From CAG-488 sp051881315 (GTDB taxonomy: Bacteria; Bacillota; Clostridia; Oscillospirales; Acutalibacteraceae), in NCBI GenBank assembly GCA_051881315.1, contig JBJEPQ010000063.1:8033-72032 (forward strand): DNA of 64,000 bases, written 5' to 3'. The translations under genes were made by a program, and so were the position numbers. The notes below the pieces were generated by a model, which worked only from the letters and a program-made list of their open reading frames with translations, was not told where the DNA came from and did not search any database. Below, one piece after another: positions 41,761 through 51,014 of this stretch. Every line of letters starts with the position of its first letter. Positions within the stretch are counted from its first letter, which is position 1.

Positions 41761-41796
41761 ACGGGACTGTCGGTGAGACAGTCCCGTTTGTTATTT
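41761..41796. terminator. Terminator of the hydrogenase operon, shared with the convergent operon
   Basis: 11-bp stem ACGGGACTGTC (41761-41771) with GACAGTCCCGT (41777-41787), flanked by A/T on both sides. Confidence 0.85.
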
Positions 41797-42697
41797 ATGT
41801 ACAGGTTTTAAGCCTGTTTTTATATTCCGTCCGTTTGCTTTCGATGACGTTGTTCTTGTTCAGGTTCAGGTTGAGAATTTCTCTGACCTTGAAGAAGTCC
41901 TCCGTCATAAAGTCGCCTGCGATAATATTGGCTTTTGCAAGATATTTCGGCGTGTTGGCAATCGTGTTGATAAGCGCCTTGAAGTGCCAGCGCAGAGCCT
42001 TATCAAGCTTCCTCGGAAAGACAACGCCGATATCCGTGCCGAGATTCGGCGTCTGCTGAGTCTGGAACCAGTAAAAGCCGTTCGTATCGTTCGTGTCGAA
42101 GAAATCCGTTGCCTCGGTGACGAACTCAAAAGCGTGCTTGCCGTGACGCTTCTTTTCCCACGGAAGAATGTGCGGACAGTTCACGCTGTACTTGTATTCC
42201 TCGCAGTAGTTTATCATAATAAATCTTTTGCCCGATTTTCTCATATCGCCCATCGTGACATCGCCGATGTTGTCAAAATCGGTAAAGGCATATTTGGACG
42301 GCTCAAGACATCTTTCGAGAATTTCATCAACCTTTTTCGGATCGGCATGGAAGTTCAACTCAATCGGACCGAAATGCTGAGGCTGGTATTCCCTGATATC
42401 GAGAATGAAAAATTCGGACGGATGCTCGTCTATGACCTTGCGGAATTTCATCAGCTCCGGCTCAAAGGGCAAGCCCTTTGTTATTCCGTGGCAGAAAACG
42501 ATCTGACCGTTTTTATCCGTGTCAAGCCTGACGCAGAAATGGCGGATACCGTATTCAAACTGCTGAACGAGGTCGCCGTCCTGACAGCAGGCAATGGGCT
42601 TCATCTTGAAGCTTCCTGCGTTGTGTGCGCTGGGCATTACGACATTGCAAAGCTTAACATCGTCCTTGATGTAGGACATCCATTCGGAATAAATCAT
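41795..42697 (-). CDS. PI-PLC X-domain-like protein, cytoplasmic
   Basis: A 300-residue protein of the phosphatidylinositol-specific phospholipase C fold. The first catalytic His is His25 in MPSAHNAG, and the second His70 in VFCHG; an acidic set RLDTDK and LDIREYQ follows. There is no signal peptide, unlike most bacterial PI-PLCs, so an intracellular or released role is unclear. It starts 14 bases after the aldolase gene with AAGGATG and is the last gene of the recA-led operon. The substrate is unknown. Confidence 0.8.
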   Translation of the reverse strand: MIYSEWMSYIKDDVKLCNVVMPSAHNAGSFKMKPIACCQDGDLVQQFEYGIRHFCVRLDTDKNGQIVFCHGITKGLPFEPELMKFRKVIDEHPSEFFILDIREYQPQHFGPIELNFHADPKKVDEILERCLEPSKYAFTDFDNIGDVTMGDMRKSGKRFIMINYCEEYKYSVNCPHILPWEKKRHGKHAFEFVTEATDFFDTNDTNGFYWFQTQQTPNLGTDIGVVFPRKLDKALRWHFKALINTIANTPKYLAKANIIAGDFMTEDFFKVREILNLNLNKNNVIESKRTEYKNRLKTCT

Positions 42698-42711
42698 ATT
42701 CTTTCACATCC

Positions 42712-43548
42712 TTAAATGTTGTAGCAAATACTGATCTTGTGCCTGAGTACCTCTTTTATGCAGTCGATCGCTCCGCGCATATAGATCTTGGGATCATAGA
42801 CTTCGGGATCCTTGGCAAATTCAGCCTTGATGCCGTTTGTATAAGCCTGACGAAGCTCGGTTGCAAAATTTATTTTGGTAATACCTGCCGCTATGCAGTC
42901 CTTGAGCACCTCATCGGAAAGACCTGAAGCACCGTGAAGCACAAGCGGAGTTTCAATAGCGGAGTGAATTTCCTTGATACGTTCAATGTTGATATGCGGC
43001 GTTCCCTTGTATACGCCGTGAGCCGTGCCGACGCCGATGGCAAGAGTGCTTACGTTGGTTCTCCTGACAAATTCCTCCGCCTCGCTGACCTTTGTGTAGC
43101 TGGATTCAAGCTCTGTGTCGCCCTCCTCCTTGCCGCCGATCGTGCCCAACTCACCCTCAACGGAAACGTCCATCGGCAGGGCAAAGTCCGTGACCTCTTT
43201 GGTGAATTTAACGTTGTCCTCAAACGGCATCGCACTGCCGTCAAACATAACGGAAGAAAAACCGCCGGCAACGCATTTCTTTGCAAGGCTGAGGCTGCTG
43301 CCGTGGTCAAGGTGCAGAGCGTAGTCAACGGGACAGTCCGCCATAAGCTCACGCATCATTGCAGGATAAATTGCTATTCCGCCGTAGTTGAGCGTTCTTG
43401 GAATCATCTGGACGATGACGGGAGTACGCAGCTCGTGCATTATCTCGGAAACCGCCATAGCGGATTCAAGATTGTCAATATTGAATGCCGGAATGGCATA
43501 GTTTTCTTTTGCGGCTCTTTTCATTAGCCTCGCGGAAGAAACCACCAT
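42712..43548 (-). CDS. Class II fructose/tagatose-bisphosphate aldolase family protein
   Basis: Zinc-dependent aldolase fold. Zinc and substrate motifs are YALHLDHG (near residue 80), VEGELGTIGG (near 130), GVGTAHGVYKG (near 172), and LHGASGLSDEV (near 205). At 278 residues it resembles GatY/KbaY/short-form FBA, so the exact ketose bisphosphate cannot be fixed. ATG 43548 is chosen because AAGGTG lies six bases upstream; the earlier in-frame GTG lacks one. It follows pgsA by 25 bases. Confidence 0.87.
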   Translation of the reverse strand: MVVSSARLMKRAAKENYAIPAFNIDNLESAMAVSEIMHELRTPVIVQMIPRTLNYGGIAIYPAMMRELMADCPVDYALHLDHGSSLSLAKKCVAGGFSSVMFDGSAMPFEDNVKFTKEVTDFALPMDVSVEGELGTIGGKEEGDTELESSYTKVSEAEEFVRRTNVSTLAIGVGTAHGVYKGTPHINIERIKEIHSAIETPLVLHGASGLSDEVLKDCIAAGITKINFATELRQAYTNGIKAEFAKDPEVYDPKIYMRGAIDCIKEVLRHKISICYNI

Positions 43549-43573
43549 ATAAAACACCTTCGTTCTAAAAAAA

Positions 43574-44131
43574 TCAGTCTTTAAAATTTATCATTTTCCA
43601 ACCGTTTACCATATATACGGCTCCGGAAACTACGGAGATGATCGCCGTGACGCCCATAAGAATATTGGATATCAGGCTCATATTGAAGCCGAGGGAGAAA
43701 ACCTCGGTCGCTTCGCAAAGCAGCATAACGGCAATGAAAGAAACCATTTGGGCAACGGTTTTGATCTTGCCGCCGATGTTTGCCGGGATAACAAGATTTT
43801 GCGCCGCCGCTATCATTCTCAGCGAGGTTACGGCAAAGTCCCTTGTCAGTATTATCATAACGATCCAGATACTGCAAAGACCGTCTTTCATAAAGGCGAG
43901 CAAGCCTGCCGTCACAAGCATTTTGTCAGCGATCGGATCAAGAAGCTTGCCGAAATTCGTGACAATATTATTTTTCCTTGCAATTCTGCCGTCAAGAGCG
44001 TCGGTAATTGCGCCGAGGGCAAAGATGATTGCGGAAAAAAGAAATTTATGTTCGATGCCGGCAAGATAAACCGCAAGAAAAATCGGAGCGATAAACATCC
44101 TGCCGAGCGTTATTTTATTGGGTAAATTCAT
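43574..44131 (-). CDS. pgsA: CDP-diacylglycerol-glycerol-3-phosphate 3-phosphatidyltransferase
   Basis: Makes phosphatidylglycerol phosphate in the membrane. The CDP-alcohol phosphotransferase signature D-x2-D-G-x2-A-R-x8-G-x3-D-x3-D is seen in DALDGRIARKNNIVTNFG then LLDPIADK (near 43-68). There are about five membrane segments, and the 185-residue length is typical. It overlaps rimO by four bases (ATGA); the rimO-pgsA order is common in Firmicutes. Confidence 0.93.
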   Translation of the reverse strand: MNLPNKITLGRMFIAPIFLAVYLAGIEHKFLFSAIIFALGAITDALDGRIARKNNIVTNFGKLLDPIADKMLVTAGLLAFMKDGLCSIWIVMIILTRDFAVTSLRMIAAAQNLVIPANIGGKIKTVAQMVSFIAVMLLCEATEVFSLGFNMSLISNILMGVTAIISVVSGAVYMVNGWKMINFKD

Positions 44132-45459
44132 TGTTTAACCTCGCCGATAAGATCGTAGTCCTCAACATCAAATATCTCTACCTCTGCAAAATCACCGATA
44201 TCAAGATCTCTGTCGGAGGTGAATCTGACAAGACCGTCAATTTCGGGAGCGTCCATATATGTTCTGCCCGTGTAGCTGTCGGAGTATCCGTCATAGTCCT
44301 CAACGATGACCTTGTAGGTCTTTCCGATCTTCTCGTTGTTCTTTTCCTCCATTATGCTGTACTGATCCTGCATAATGATCTCGCCGCGGCGCGTTTTGAC
44401 GTCCTCTTCAACCTGATCCTCCATATCGTAAGCCGGAGTTCCCTCCTGAGCAGAAAAGGTGAAAACACCGAGACGGTCAAATTCAATCTCGTTGACAAAA
44501 ACAGCAAGATTTTCAAACTCGTCCTCGCCCTCGCCGGGGAAACCGACGATAAAGGTCGTTCTGATTACAACATCGGGAATTTCCGTTCTGAGCTTTTCAA
44601 TCACGTTCCGGATCATAGCCTGATCGCCTCTGCGGTTCATCGCCTTGAGTATTTTGTCGTCGGCGTGCTGGAGGGGAAGATCAATATAGTTTACAATCTT
44701 ATCCTGCTTTTTCATCGTTTCGATAAGCTCGTCGGTTATCCTGTCGGGGTAGCAGTAAAGAAGTCTGATCCATTCGATCGAGTCGATTTTGCAAAGCTCG
44801 TTGAGAAGCTCAGGGAGCTTCAACTCACCGTAAAGGTCAAGTCCGTAGCTTGTTGTGTCCTGAGCAATAAGGATAAGCTCTTTAACTCCGGACTCGGCAA
44901 GCTGTTTAGCCTCCTCGATAATGCTTTCCATACTGCGGCTTCTCATATTTCCTCTGATTGAGGGAATGGTGCAGTAGGTGCATCTGTTCGAACAGCCCTC
45001 GCCGATTTTGAGGTATGCCCAGTACTGCGGAGTGGTGAGTATTCTCTGTCCCTCAAGAGGCAGGTCAACCCTCGGCGGATACTTTTCTATCGTGTCAACG
45101 CCGGACATAACCTCCTCAATCGTCTTGACAATATCGCCGTTTGCGCCTATTCCGACAACGGCGTCAACCTCAGGGATCTCCGTAACAATCTCGTCCTTAT
45201 ATCGCTGAGCGAGACAGCCTGTGACAATTATCTTGCTGATAATCCCCTCTTTTTTCAGCTCGACCATATCGAGGATATTTTCAATCGCCTCTTTCTTTGC
45301 GTCGTCGATAAAGCCGCAGGTGTTGACAATAACAACATCACAGCCGTCAACGTAATCGACAATCTCACAGCCGGCGGCGTCGATAAGAGCCAGCATATGC
45401 TCGGCGTCAACCTGATTTTTCGGACAGCCGAGAGAGATCATTCCAACCTTGTATTCCAT
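44128..45459 (-). CDS. rimO: Ribosomal protein S12 methylthiotransferase
   Basis: Radical-SAM enzyme that methylthiolates an Asp of ribosomal protein S12. The N-terminal UPF0004 domain starts GMISLGCPKNQVDAEHML with its cluster cysteines. The radical-SAM motif is CSNRCTYC near residue 155 followed by IPSIRGNMRSR, and a TRAM domain ends the protein. The CPKNQVD start distinguishes RimO from MiaB. ATG 45459 (MEYKVG) is chosen because AAGGTG precedes it; the open frame extends 16 codons further up without support. It overlaps pgsA by four bases. Confidence 0.94.
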   Translation of the reverse strand: MEYKVGMISLGCPKNQVDAEHMLALIDAAGCEIVDYVDGCDVVIVNTCGFIDDAKKEAIENILDMVELKKEGIISKIIVTGCLAQRYKDEIVTEIPEVDAVVGIGANGDIVKTIEEVMSGVDTIEKYPPRVDLPLEGQRILTTPQYWAYLKIGEGCSNRCTYCTIPSIRGNMRSRSMESIIEEAKQLAESGVKELILIAQDTTSYGLDLYGELKLPELLNELCKIDSIEWIRLLYCYPDRITDELIETMKKQDKIVNYIDLPLQHADDKILKAMNRRGDQAMIRNVIEKLRTEIPDVVIRTTFIVGFPGEGEDEFENLAVFVNEIEFDRLGVFTFSAQEGTPAYDMEDQVEEDVKTRRGEIIMQDQYSIMEEKNNEKIGKTYKVIVEDYDGYSDSYTGRTYMDAPEIDGLVRFTSDRDLDIGDFAEVEIFDVEDYDLIGEVKQ

Positions 45460-45469
45460 AGAATTCACC

Positions 45470-46102
45470 TTAGTATTCCTCATAGTATTCGTCGTCGGAA
45501 AATTCACTCATCGCTTCACGGATATCCGAAAAAGTGTAACCCATTCGTTGCAGAGCGGAAAAGACCTTTTTTCTTCCGACTTCGTCATTCATTCTATTAT
45601 AATATTTTTTTTCAATAATATCAACTATTCTTTGAATATTATCGGGTTCTTCGTCCTCAAAAAGTGAATTAACAGCCTCAGAAGCGATATCCGAAGCAAT
45701 TCCTTTTGCGATAAGCTCGGATTTTATTCGGATCTTCCCGAATTTTTTGTGTTCAAAAAGCTCACGGGCATAGTTTTCGGCATATCGCTGATCGTTAATC
45801 AGGTCAAGCTCTATCAGCTTTTCGACAGCCTCGTCAACATATTCCGCTCCGTACTTCCTTGCAAGCTTCGCCCTGATCTCCCTTTCGGAATGATCACGGT
45901 AGTCAAGACTGTTCAAAGCGCTGTTAAAAGCACGGCGAGAGCCTGCCGCCTCCTCAAAGGCAGTAAGCTCCTCCTTGTTTATTTCATCGCCGGAGATATA
46001 ACCGCAGGAAAACCAGAAAAATTCGTCCACAGTCAGCCTATATTCTCCGTCGATATATATATGAATTTTGTCTTTGCGTCCGCTTTTTGCCGTGATCTTC
46101 AT
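45470..46102 (-). CDS. recX: Regulatory protein RecX
   Basis: Modulates RecA filaments. The 210-residue protein shows three-helix RecX repeats: LNSLDYRDHSEREIRAKLARKYG, LIELDLINDQRYAENYAREL and the FGKIRIKSELIAKGI segment. An N-terminal DNA-binding-like beta domain precedes them. It starts on the last base of the recA stop (TGATG), so it is coupled to recA, as in many bacteria. It has an extra acidic, Tyr-rich tail (DDEYYEEY). Confidence 0.92.
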   Translation of the reverse strand: MKITAKSGRKDKIHIYIDGEYRLTVDEFFWFSCGYISGDEINKEELTAFEEAAGSRRAFNSALNSLDYRDHSEREIRAKLARKYGAEYVDEAVEKLIELDLINDQRYAENYARELFEHKKFGKIRIKSELIAKGIASDIASEAVNSLFEDEEPDNIQRIVDIIEKKYYNRMNDEVGRKKVFSALQRMGYTFSDIREAMSEFSDDEYYEEY

Positions 46103-47217
46103 CAGTCGTCATCAACCGCTATGTCAAGCTTTGCCTTTGCGGAAACAGGCTCGGCAGGCGCGCTTTCTGCCGCCGATGCGGCGGGCTTGACCTTGCCTTT
46201 TTTGCCCGTTGCGGACTTGCAAGCCTGAAGCATGGCGTCCTTGTCGGCAAAGATCTTGTTTTTAATCTCCTCGCACAGCTCGGGATCGTTTTTGAGAAGC
46301 TCCTTGACATTTTCTCTGCCCTGACCGAGACGGGTATCGCCGTAGGAAAACCATGCGCCGCTCTTGTGAATAACGTCCATGGAAACTGCGATATCGAGAA
46401 TTTCACCGACCTTGGAGATTCCTTCGCCGTAAATTATGTCAAACTCGGCCTCCTTGAACGGGGGAGCAACCTTGTTCTTGACGATCTTTACCCTTGTTCG
46501 TGAGCCGACAAATTCTCCGTTTGCACCCTTGATGGTTTCCGCTTTTCTGACATCAAGACGCATTGAAGCGTAGAATTTCAGCGCACGGCCGCCCGTCGTG
46601 GTTTCGGGATTGCCGTACATTACTCCGATCTTTTCACGGAGCTGATTTATGAAAATAATAATCGTGTTCGATTTGTTGATTGCACCTGCAAGCTTTCTCA
46701 AAGCCTGCGACATAAGTCTTGCGTGCTGACCGACATGGGATTCGCCCATTTCACCCTCGATCTCCGAACGGGGAACAAGAGCGGCAACCGAGTCAACAAC
46801 AACGATGTCGATAGCACCGGAACGAACGAGTGCCTCGGCAATTTCGAGAGCCTGCTCGCCGTTATCGGGCTGAGAAACAAGCAGGGAGTCAACGTCAACG
46901 CCGAGATTTGCGGCGTAAACGGGATCAAGTGCGTGCTCCGCATCAATGAATGCGGCTTCACCGCCGGCTTTCTGAGCCTCGGCGACAGCGTGCAGAGCGA
47001 GCGTTGTTTTACCGGAGGATTCCGGTCCGTATATTTCCACGATCCTGCCCTTGGGAAGTCCGCCGATACCCGTTGCGGCGTCGAGAGCCAACGATCCCGT
47101 TGAGATAGCCTCAACGTTCATGGCGACATTCTGTCCCAAACGCATAACCGTTCCTTTACCGTATTGTTTTTCAAGCTGAGCAATAGCTGTTTCCAAAGCC
47201 TTCTGTTTATCAGCCAA
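46102..47217 (-). CDS. recA: Recombinase A
   Basis: ATP-dependent strand-exchange protein and SOS co-protease. Walker A GPESSGKT is near residues 66-73, with the VVVDSVAALVP strand, the IFINQLREKIGV L2-proximal segment and the GGRALKFYASMRLDVR region all standard. Start TTG 47217 (LADKQKAL) follows GGAGGG; the frame continues upstream but without motifs or ribosome site. The 371 residues include an Ala/Pro/Lys-rich C-terminal tail ending in DDD. Promoter and a LexA-type box lie just upstream. Confidence 0.96.
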   Translation of the reverse strand: MADKQKALETAIAQLEKQYGKGTVMRLGQNVAMNVEAISTGSLALDAATGIGGLPKGRIVEIYGPESSGKTTLALHAVAEAQKAGGEAAFIDAEHALDPVYAANLGVDVDSLLVSQPDNGEQALEIAEALVRSGAIDIVVVDSVAALVPRSEIEGEMGESHVGQHARLMSQALRKLAGAINKSNTIIIFINQLREKIGVMYGNPETTTGGRALKFYASMRLDVRKAETIKGANGEFVGSRTRVKIVKNKVAPPFKEAEFDIIYGEGISKVGEILDIAVSMDVIHKSGAWFSYGDTRLGQGRENVKELLKNDPELCEEIKNKIFADKDAMLQACKSATGKKGKVKPAASAAESAPAEPVSAKAKLDIAVDDD

Positions 47218-47234
47218 AATAATCCCTCCGTGTC

Positions 47235-47286
47235 CGTACAAATGTTCGATTGCAGATATTATACTATAAAATAAGAAAAAATGCAA
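47235..47286 (-). promoter_or_regulatory. recA promoter and LexA (SOS) box
   Basis: On the minus strand TTGCAT (47286-47281) and TATAAT (47263-47258), spacer 17. Just downstream, CGAACATTTGTACG (47248-47235) matches the Gram-positive SOS box CGAAC-N4-GTTCG with one mismatch. LexA bound there would block transcription start. Confidence 0.82.
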
Positions 47287-47364
47287 TATGTTTTGAATAT
47301 TTTTAAGAAAAAATTCACAGACGGCAGTTTGGCAAAAACTCAAGGTTTTATGCCGATAATGCTA

Positions 47365-47392
47365 TTGAAAAAAATCCGTTTTGTGTTATACT
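47365..47392 (+). promoter_or_regulatory. Promoter of the LysR gene
   Basis: TTGAAA at 47365-47370 and TATACT at 47387-47392, spacer 16. Confidence 0.55.
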
Positions 47393-47424
47393 GATACAAA
47401 GTCGGAATGAACGGAGGTCGGCGT

Positions 47425-48360
47425 ATGAATTTACTGCATATGAAATATGCCGTTGAAATCGCTGAAACAAAATCCATAAACAAGGCTGCCGAAAAGCTTT
47501 TTGTCGGTCAGTCGGCGTTGAGCCGTGCAATCAAGGAGCTTGAAGCAAGCCTCGGAGTAACTCTGTTTGAACGAAGCGCAAAGGGGATGTTTCTCACCCC
47601 CGACGGCGAGGTCTTTGTCCGATATGCCAAGACGGTGCTCAAACAGGTTGACGCTATTGAAAATATGTTCAGCGGCGGAAATGTCGCAAAAAAGCAGTTT
47701 TCTGTCTCCGTGCCGAGGGCAAGCTATATTGCAGATGCCTTTGCTCAGTTTTCCAAACTGATTGAAGATGGGACTGAGACGGAGCTTTTCTATAAGGAAA
47801 CCAACGCAATGCGTGCCATAAAAAATATACTGAACGATGAATTTAAGCTCGGAATAATCCGCTATGCGGAAAGCTATGACAAGTATTATAAAGAAATGAT
47901 GGACGAAAAAGGTCTTGCTTATGAGCTGATAACCGAGTTCAGATATATGCTTCTTATGAACAGGGAAAGCCCTCTGGCGAAAAAAGAAAAAATAACCTAT
48001 GAGGATTTGAGAGACCTTGTGATGATCGCCCATGCCGATCCCTATGTACCGTCACTTCCGCTTTCGGAGGTCAAGAAAGAGGAGCTTCCCGACAACTCGG
48101 ACAGGAAGATTTTTGTTTTTGAGAGGGCAAGCCAGTTTGAACTGCTTGCCGAGAATCACGACACCTTTATGTGGTCGTCGCCGATTCCCAAAACACTTCT
48201 TGACCGTTACGGACTTATTCAGCGTTACTGTGACGAAAACAAGCGTGTGTATAAGGATATCCTGATACACCGACGTGACTATACTCTTTCCGAGCTTGAC
48301 CATATGTTTGTCGAGGAGCTTGTGAAAGCGAAAAGAAGAACGATGGGGGAGGAAGCCTGA
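47425..48360 (+). CDS. LysR-family transcriptional regulator
   Basis: A 311-residue LysR protein: N-terminal winged helix (MKYAVEIAETKSINKAAEKLFVGQSALSRAIKELE, about residues 5-40, with the FERSAKGMFLT wing), linker helix to about residue 90, and a periplasmic-binding-type effector domain after it. ATG 47425 follows GGAGG. It is divergent from recA and next to a phosphodiesterase gene that starts two bases after its stop; neither is an obvious target. The ligand is unknown. Confidence 0.88.
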   Translation: MNLLHMKYAVEIAETKSINKAAEKLFVGQSALSRAIKELEASLGVTLFERSAKGMFLTPDGEVFVRYAKTVLKQVDAIENMFSGGNVAKKQFSVSVPRASYIADAFAQFSKLIEDGTETELFYKETNAMRAIKNILNDEFKLGIIRYAESYDKYYKEMMDEKGLAYELITEFRYMLLMNRESPLAKKEKITYEDLRDLVMIAHADPYVPSLPLSEVKKEELPDNSDRKIFVFERASQFELLAENHDTFMWSSPIPKTLLDRYGLIQRYCDENKRVYKDILIHRRDYTLSELDHMFVEELVKAKRRTMGEEA

Positions 48361-48361
48361 A

Positions 48362-48901
48362 ATGAAATGGCTGATTGCATCCGATATTCACGGCAGTGCG
48401 TACTGGTGCCGCCGATTGCTCGAAAAATATGAACAGGAAAAGGCGGACAGGCTGATCCTGCTCGGCGATGTCCTTTATCACGGTCCGAGAAATGATTTGC
48501 CCGATGAGTATGCACCGAAAAAAGTTATCGAAATGCTCAACGGTATGAGCGACAGTATTCTTTGCGTCAGAGGAAACTGCGACACCGAGGTGGATCAGAT
48601 GGTGCTGAAATTTCCCGTGCTTGCGGACTATGCTCTGCTTGATCTCGGAGAAAGAATGATTTACATGACTCACGGACACGTTTACCACGAAAACAATCTT
48701 CCTCCGCTTCATGAGGGCGACATTCTTCTCCACGGGCACACCCATATTTCAAAATGCGTCGATCACGGGAATTATGTTTATATGAATCCCGGCTCGGTTT
48801 CAATTCCAAAGGAGAACACACCACACGGATATATGACGCTTGAAAACGGAAGGTTTATCTGGAAATCACTTGACGGAGAAACAATTAAGGAATACATATA
48901 A
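48362..48901 (+). CDS. yfcE: YfcE-like metallophosphodiesterase
   Basis: Binuclear-metal phosphodiesterase. The motifs are DIHGS (near 8-12), LLGDVLYHGPRN (near 33-44), GNCDTEVD (near 71-78), and the late HGHTHISK with NPGSVSIPK, which set it in the YfcE/MJ0936 group. The 179-residue length is typical. Start is two bases after the LysR stop, within the same transcript. The physiological substrate of the group is unknown. Confidence 0.9.
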   Translation: MKWLIASDIHGSAYWCRRLLEKYEQEKADRLILLGDVLYHGPRNDLPDEYAPKKVIEMLNGMSDSILCVRGNCDTEVDQMVLKFPVLADYALLDLGERMIYMTHGHVYHENNLPPLHEGDILLHGHTHISKCVDHGNYVYMNPGSVSIPKENTPHGYMTLENGRFIWKSLDGETIKEYI

Positions 48902-48906
48902 GAAAA

Positions 48907-48942
48907 GGCGGGGATCATTTCGATCTCCGCCTGAATTTTTAT
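48907..48942 (+). terminator. Terminator after yfcE
   Basis: 10-bp stem GGCGGGGATC (48907-48916) with GATCTCCGCC (48922-48931), then TGAATTTTT. Confidence 0.75.
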
Positions 48943-48951
48943 TCGCTTTTA

Positions 48952-50064
48952 TTACTTCGTTACCGTAACGCCTGCAATGGGAACTGTCGAGCTGACCTTC
49001 TGAGTAAGCTGTGCGCTGAGGATCATAGTCTCGGCGTTGTCAACGGCGGCCTTTGTGCCCTCGGCAACTCCTGTGCCGAACTTGGAAAGATAGGTTGAAC
49101 CGTCCTTGTACTCTCCGTTAAAAGGCTTGATGTCGGGGAGAGCGTCGGATTTGTCGATCTCCTTGCCGTTCTCGTCATATTCAACATCGTCGTAGTCAAG
49201 AACTGCGGCGATCGTGTTGAAATAATACTGGGAGAAATCATAAACGGGAGCGCAGAGGAAGCCCTCGTTATCTACAACTGCATTCGTTGTACCGAAGCCG
49301 CAGAAGAAAGCGTCCTCACGGTATTCTGCGATCTCTGCACTGTAAAAATCAGAAGCAAGAACCACGTTTCCGTTGGAAACAAGAGTGTGACAGTCGGCTT
49401 TGATATCGGTGCAAACTCTTGCGTCAATCTTAACCTCGGAATAAACAGACTGTGCACCGAGAGCAAAAGCGTTGAGGAGAGAAAGATTATCGGCGGACTG
49501 AAGAAGATAGCCGATCTTCGGAACTTTAAGCTCCTTTGCCTTGAGTCCTGCCGCAACGCCTGTAAGGTAAACTGCATCGGCAATATCGGCGGTGTAGGAA
49601 TGGATATTCTTTCCGTTGTCTTTTCCGTTATAAACTATGTACTGAACCTTTGTGCCGCCTGCTGAAGCATCGTCGTTTGCATCTGCTGAGCCGACATACT
49701 TTTCAACAGCCGCCATATATCCGGGATCGGCAAGGAAAATGATTGAACACTCACGGTTTGTAAGCGAGTGAATAGCATCATAGGATGCCTGCTCATCGGA
49801 GGGATCTACATTTTCAATATACTGAAATCTGTCGCTGCCGATACCTGCACCGAAAGAAAGCATATCGTCGATTGACGAAACACACTGAACGGTGGAAAGG
49901 TCACGGACGTATTCGTCGGAATCCTCACGCTGACCGGGCAGAATAACACCGATCTTGATGTTGTCCTTAGTGATATCTGTGTCGTCCACCATACTGCACG
50001 ATGCAAGGGAAAGGCAAAGCACGGCGGCAAGCACAAGAGCCAAGACTTTTTTGAACGTTTTCAT
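48952..50064 (-). CDS. BMP/PnrA-family lipoprotein, orphan
   Basis: A 370-residue lipoprotein with lipobox Cys23 (LASC) and a two-lobe binding fold of the basic-membrane-protein family, which usually binds purine nucleosides for an ABC importer. Segments typical of the family are IKIGVILPG, ADAVYLTGVAAGLKAKE and PKIGYLLQ. No permease or ATPase lies beside it, so it would need a transporter encoded elsewhere or act as a sensor. A strong AAGGAGG site precedes the start and a promoter is visible. Confidence 0.82.
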   Translation of the reverse strand: MKTFKKVLALVLAAVLCLSLASCSMVDDTDITKDNIKIGVILPGQREDSDEYVRDLSTVQCVSSIDDMLSFGAGIGSDRFQYIENVDPSDEQASYDAIHSLTNRECSIIFLADPGYMAAVEKYVGSADANDDASAGGTKVQYIVYNGKDNGKNIHSYTADIADAVYLTGVAAGLKAKELKVPKIGYLLQSADNLSLLNAFALGAQSVYSEVKIDARVCTDIKADCHTLVSNGNVVLASDFYSAEIAEYREDAFFCGFGTTNAVVDNEGFLCAPVYDFSQYYFNTIAAVLDYDDVEYDENGKEIDKSDALPDIKPFNGEYKDGSTYLSKFGTGVAEGTKAAVDNAETMILSAQLTQKVSSTVPIAGVTVTK

Positions 50065-50110
50065 TAAGAGTCCTCCTTAGAGAATTATACGTTTGTGAAA
50101 TCATATTTAC

Positions 50111-50139
50111 ATTATAGTTTATTTACTGCGGAAAATCAA
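50111..50139 (-). promoter_or_regulatory. Promoter of the BMP-family lipoprotein gene
   Basis: On the minus strand TTGATT (50139-50134) and TATAAT (50116-50111), spacer 17. Confidence 0.6.
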
Positions 50140-50242
50140 GGAAAATTTTCAAAACCGCTGTCGATGTTGCATATATAATGCCCGATACTGTGCATACGCA
50201 ATAATTTGTATAAATTTCTATATTAAATCCGTCAACATAATC

Positions 50243-50271
50243 TTGCAAAGACAGGCGATATGCTGTATAAT
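50243..50271 (+). promoter_or_regulatory. Promoter of the MacB-like ABC exporter
   Basis: TTGCAA at 50243-50248 and TATAAT at 50266-50271, spacer 17. Confidence 0.65.
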
Positions 50272-50312
50272 TACAATGTATTTATATAAAATGCCTAAAA
50301 AGGCGGTGCAAT

Positions 50313-51014
50313 ATGGGATATATTGAATTTGCAGATGTTTACAAGATATATAAATCCGGATCGGAAAGAGTAAAGGCGCTTGACGGAGTAAGCTTCACCG
50401 TCGAGCAGGGAGAGTTATGCGTTGTTGTCGGACCGAGCGGAGCGGGAAAGACCACTCTGCTGAATGTTCTGGGAGGAATGGACAGATGCTCGGACGGTCA
50501 GATAGCCGTTGACGACAAGATCATCACCGATTTCAATAAGCGTATGCTCATGCTTTACCGCAGGCAGGAGGTAGGTTTTATTTTCCAGTCCTACAATCTT
50601 GTGCCCAATCTTACTGCGGTTGAAAACCTGGAGCTTGTTGCAAATCTCAGCGACAAGGCTGTTGACTGTATGGCTTTGCTCCGCCTTGTAGGACTTGAGG
50701 ACAGGGCTACGCTTTTCCCTTCCCAGCTTTCGGGCGGCGAGCAGCAGCGAGTTGCCATTGCGAGAGCTTTGGTAAAGAAGCCTAAGCTGCTTCTTTGCGA
50801 CGAGCCTACGGGAGCCTTGGACTACGAAACGGGAATACAGGTGCTTAAACTTATAAAAAAGGTTTCGGAGATAATGAAAATGACTGTATTGATCATCACG
50901 CATAACAGTGCGATTGCGCCCATTGCGGATCGTGTGCTGACGATGAAAAGCGGAAAGATCAGTAAAATTGAAATTAACGAGACGCCGATGCCGATTGAAA
51001 GGATAGAGTGGTAA
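50313..51014 (+). CDS. ABC transporter ATP-binding protein, LolD/MacB type
   Basis: ATPase for the large permease encoded next. Walker A GPSGAGKTT is near residues 42-50, the MacB-type signature LSGGEQQRVAIARAL near 143-157, and Walker B LLLCDEPTGALDYETG near 163-178. The Q-loop is FQSYNLVPNL. Length 233 is typical. The permease ATG follows immediately after the stop, so the pair is one operon. Confidence 0.92.
   Translation: MGYIEFADVYKIYKSGSERVKALDGVSFTVEQGELCVVVGPSGAGKTTLLNVLGGMDRCSDGQIAVDDKIITDFNKRMLMLYRRQEVGFIFQSYNLVPNLTAVENLELVANLSDKAVDCMALLRLVGLEDRATLFPSQLSGGEQQRVAIARALVKKPKLLLCDEPTGALDYETGIQVLKLIKKVSEIMKMTVLIITHNSAIAPIADRVLTMKSGKISKIEINETPMPIERIEW

Noticed and set aside
44131..44961. 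Plus-strand open frame of 276 codons opposite rimO
   Set aside because: Shadow frame; RimO motifs on the other strand explain the conservation.
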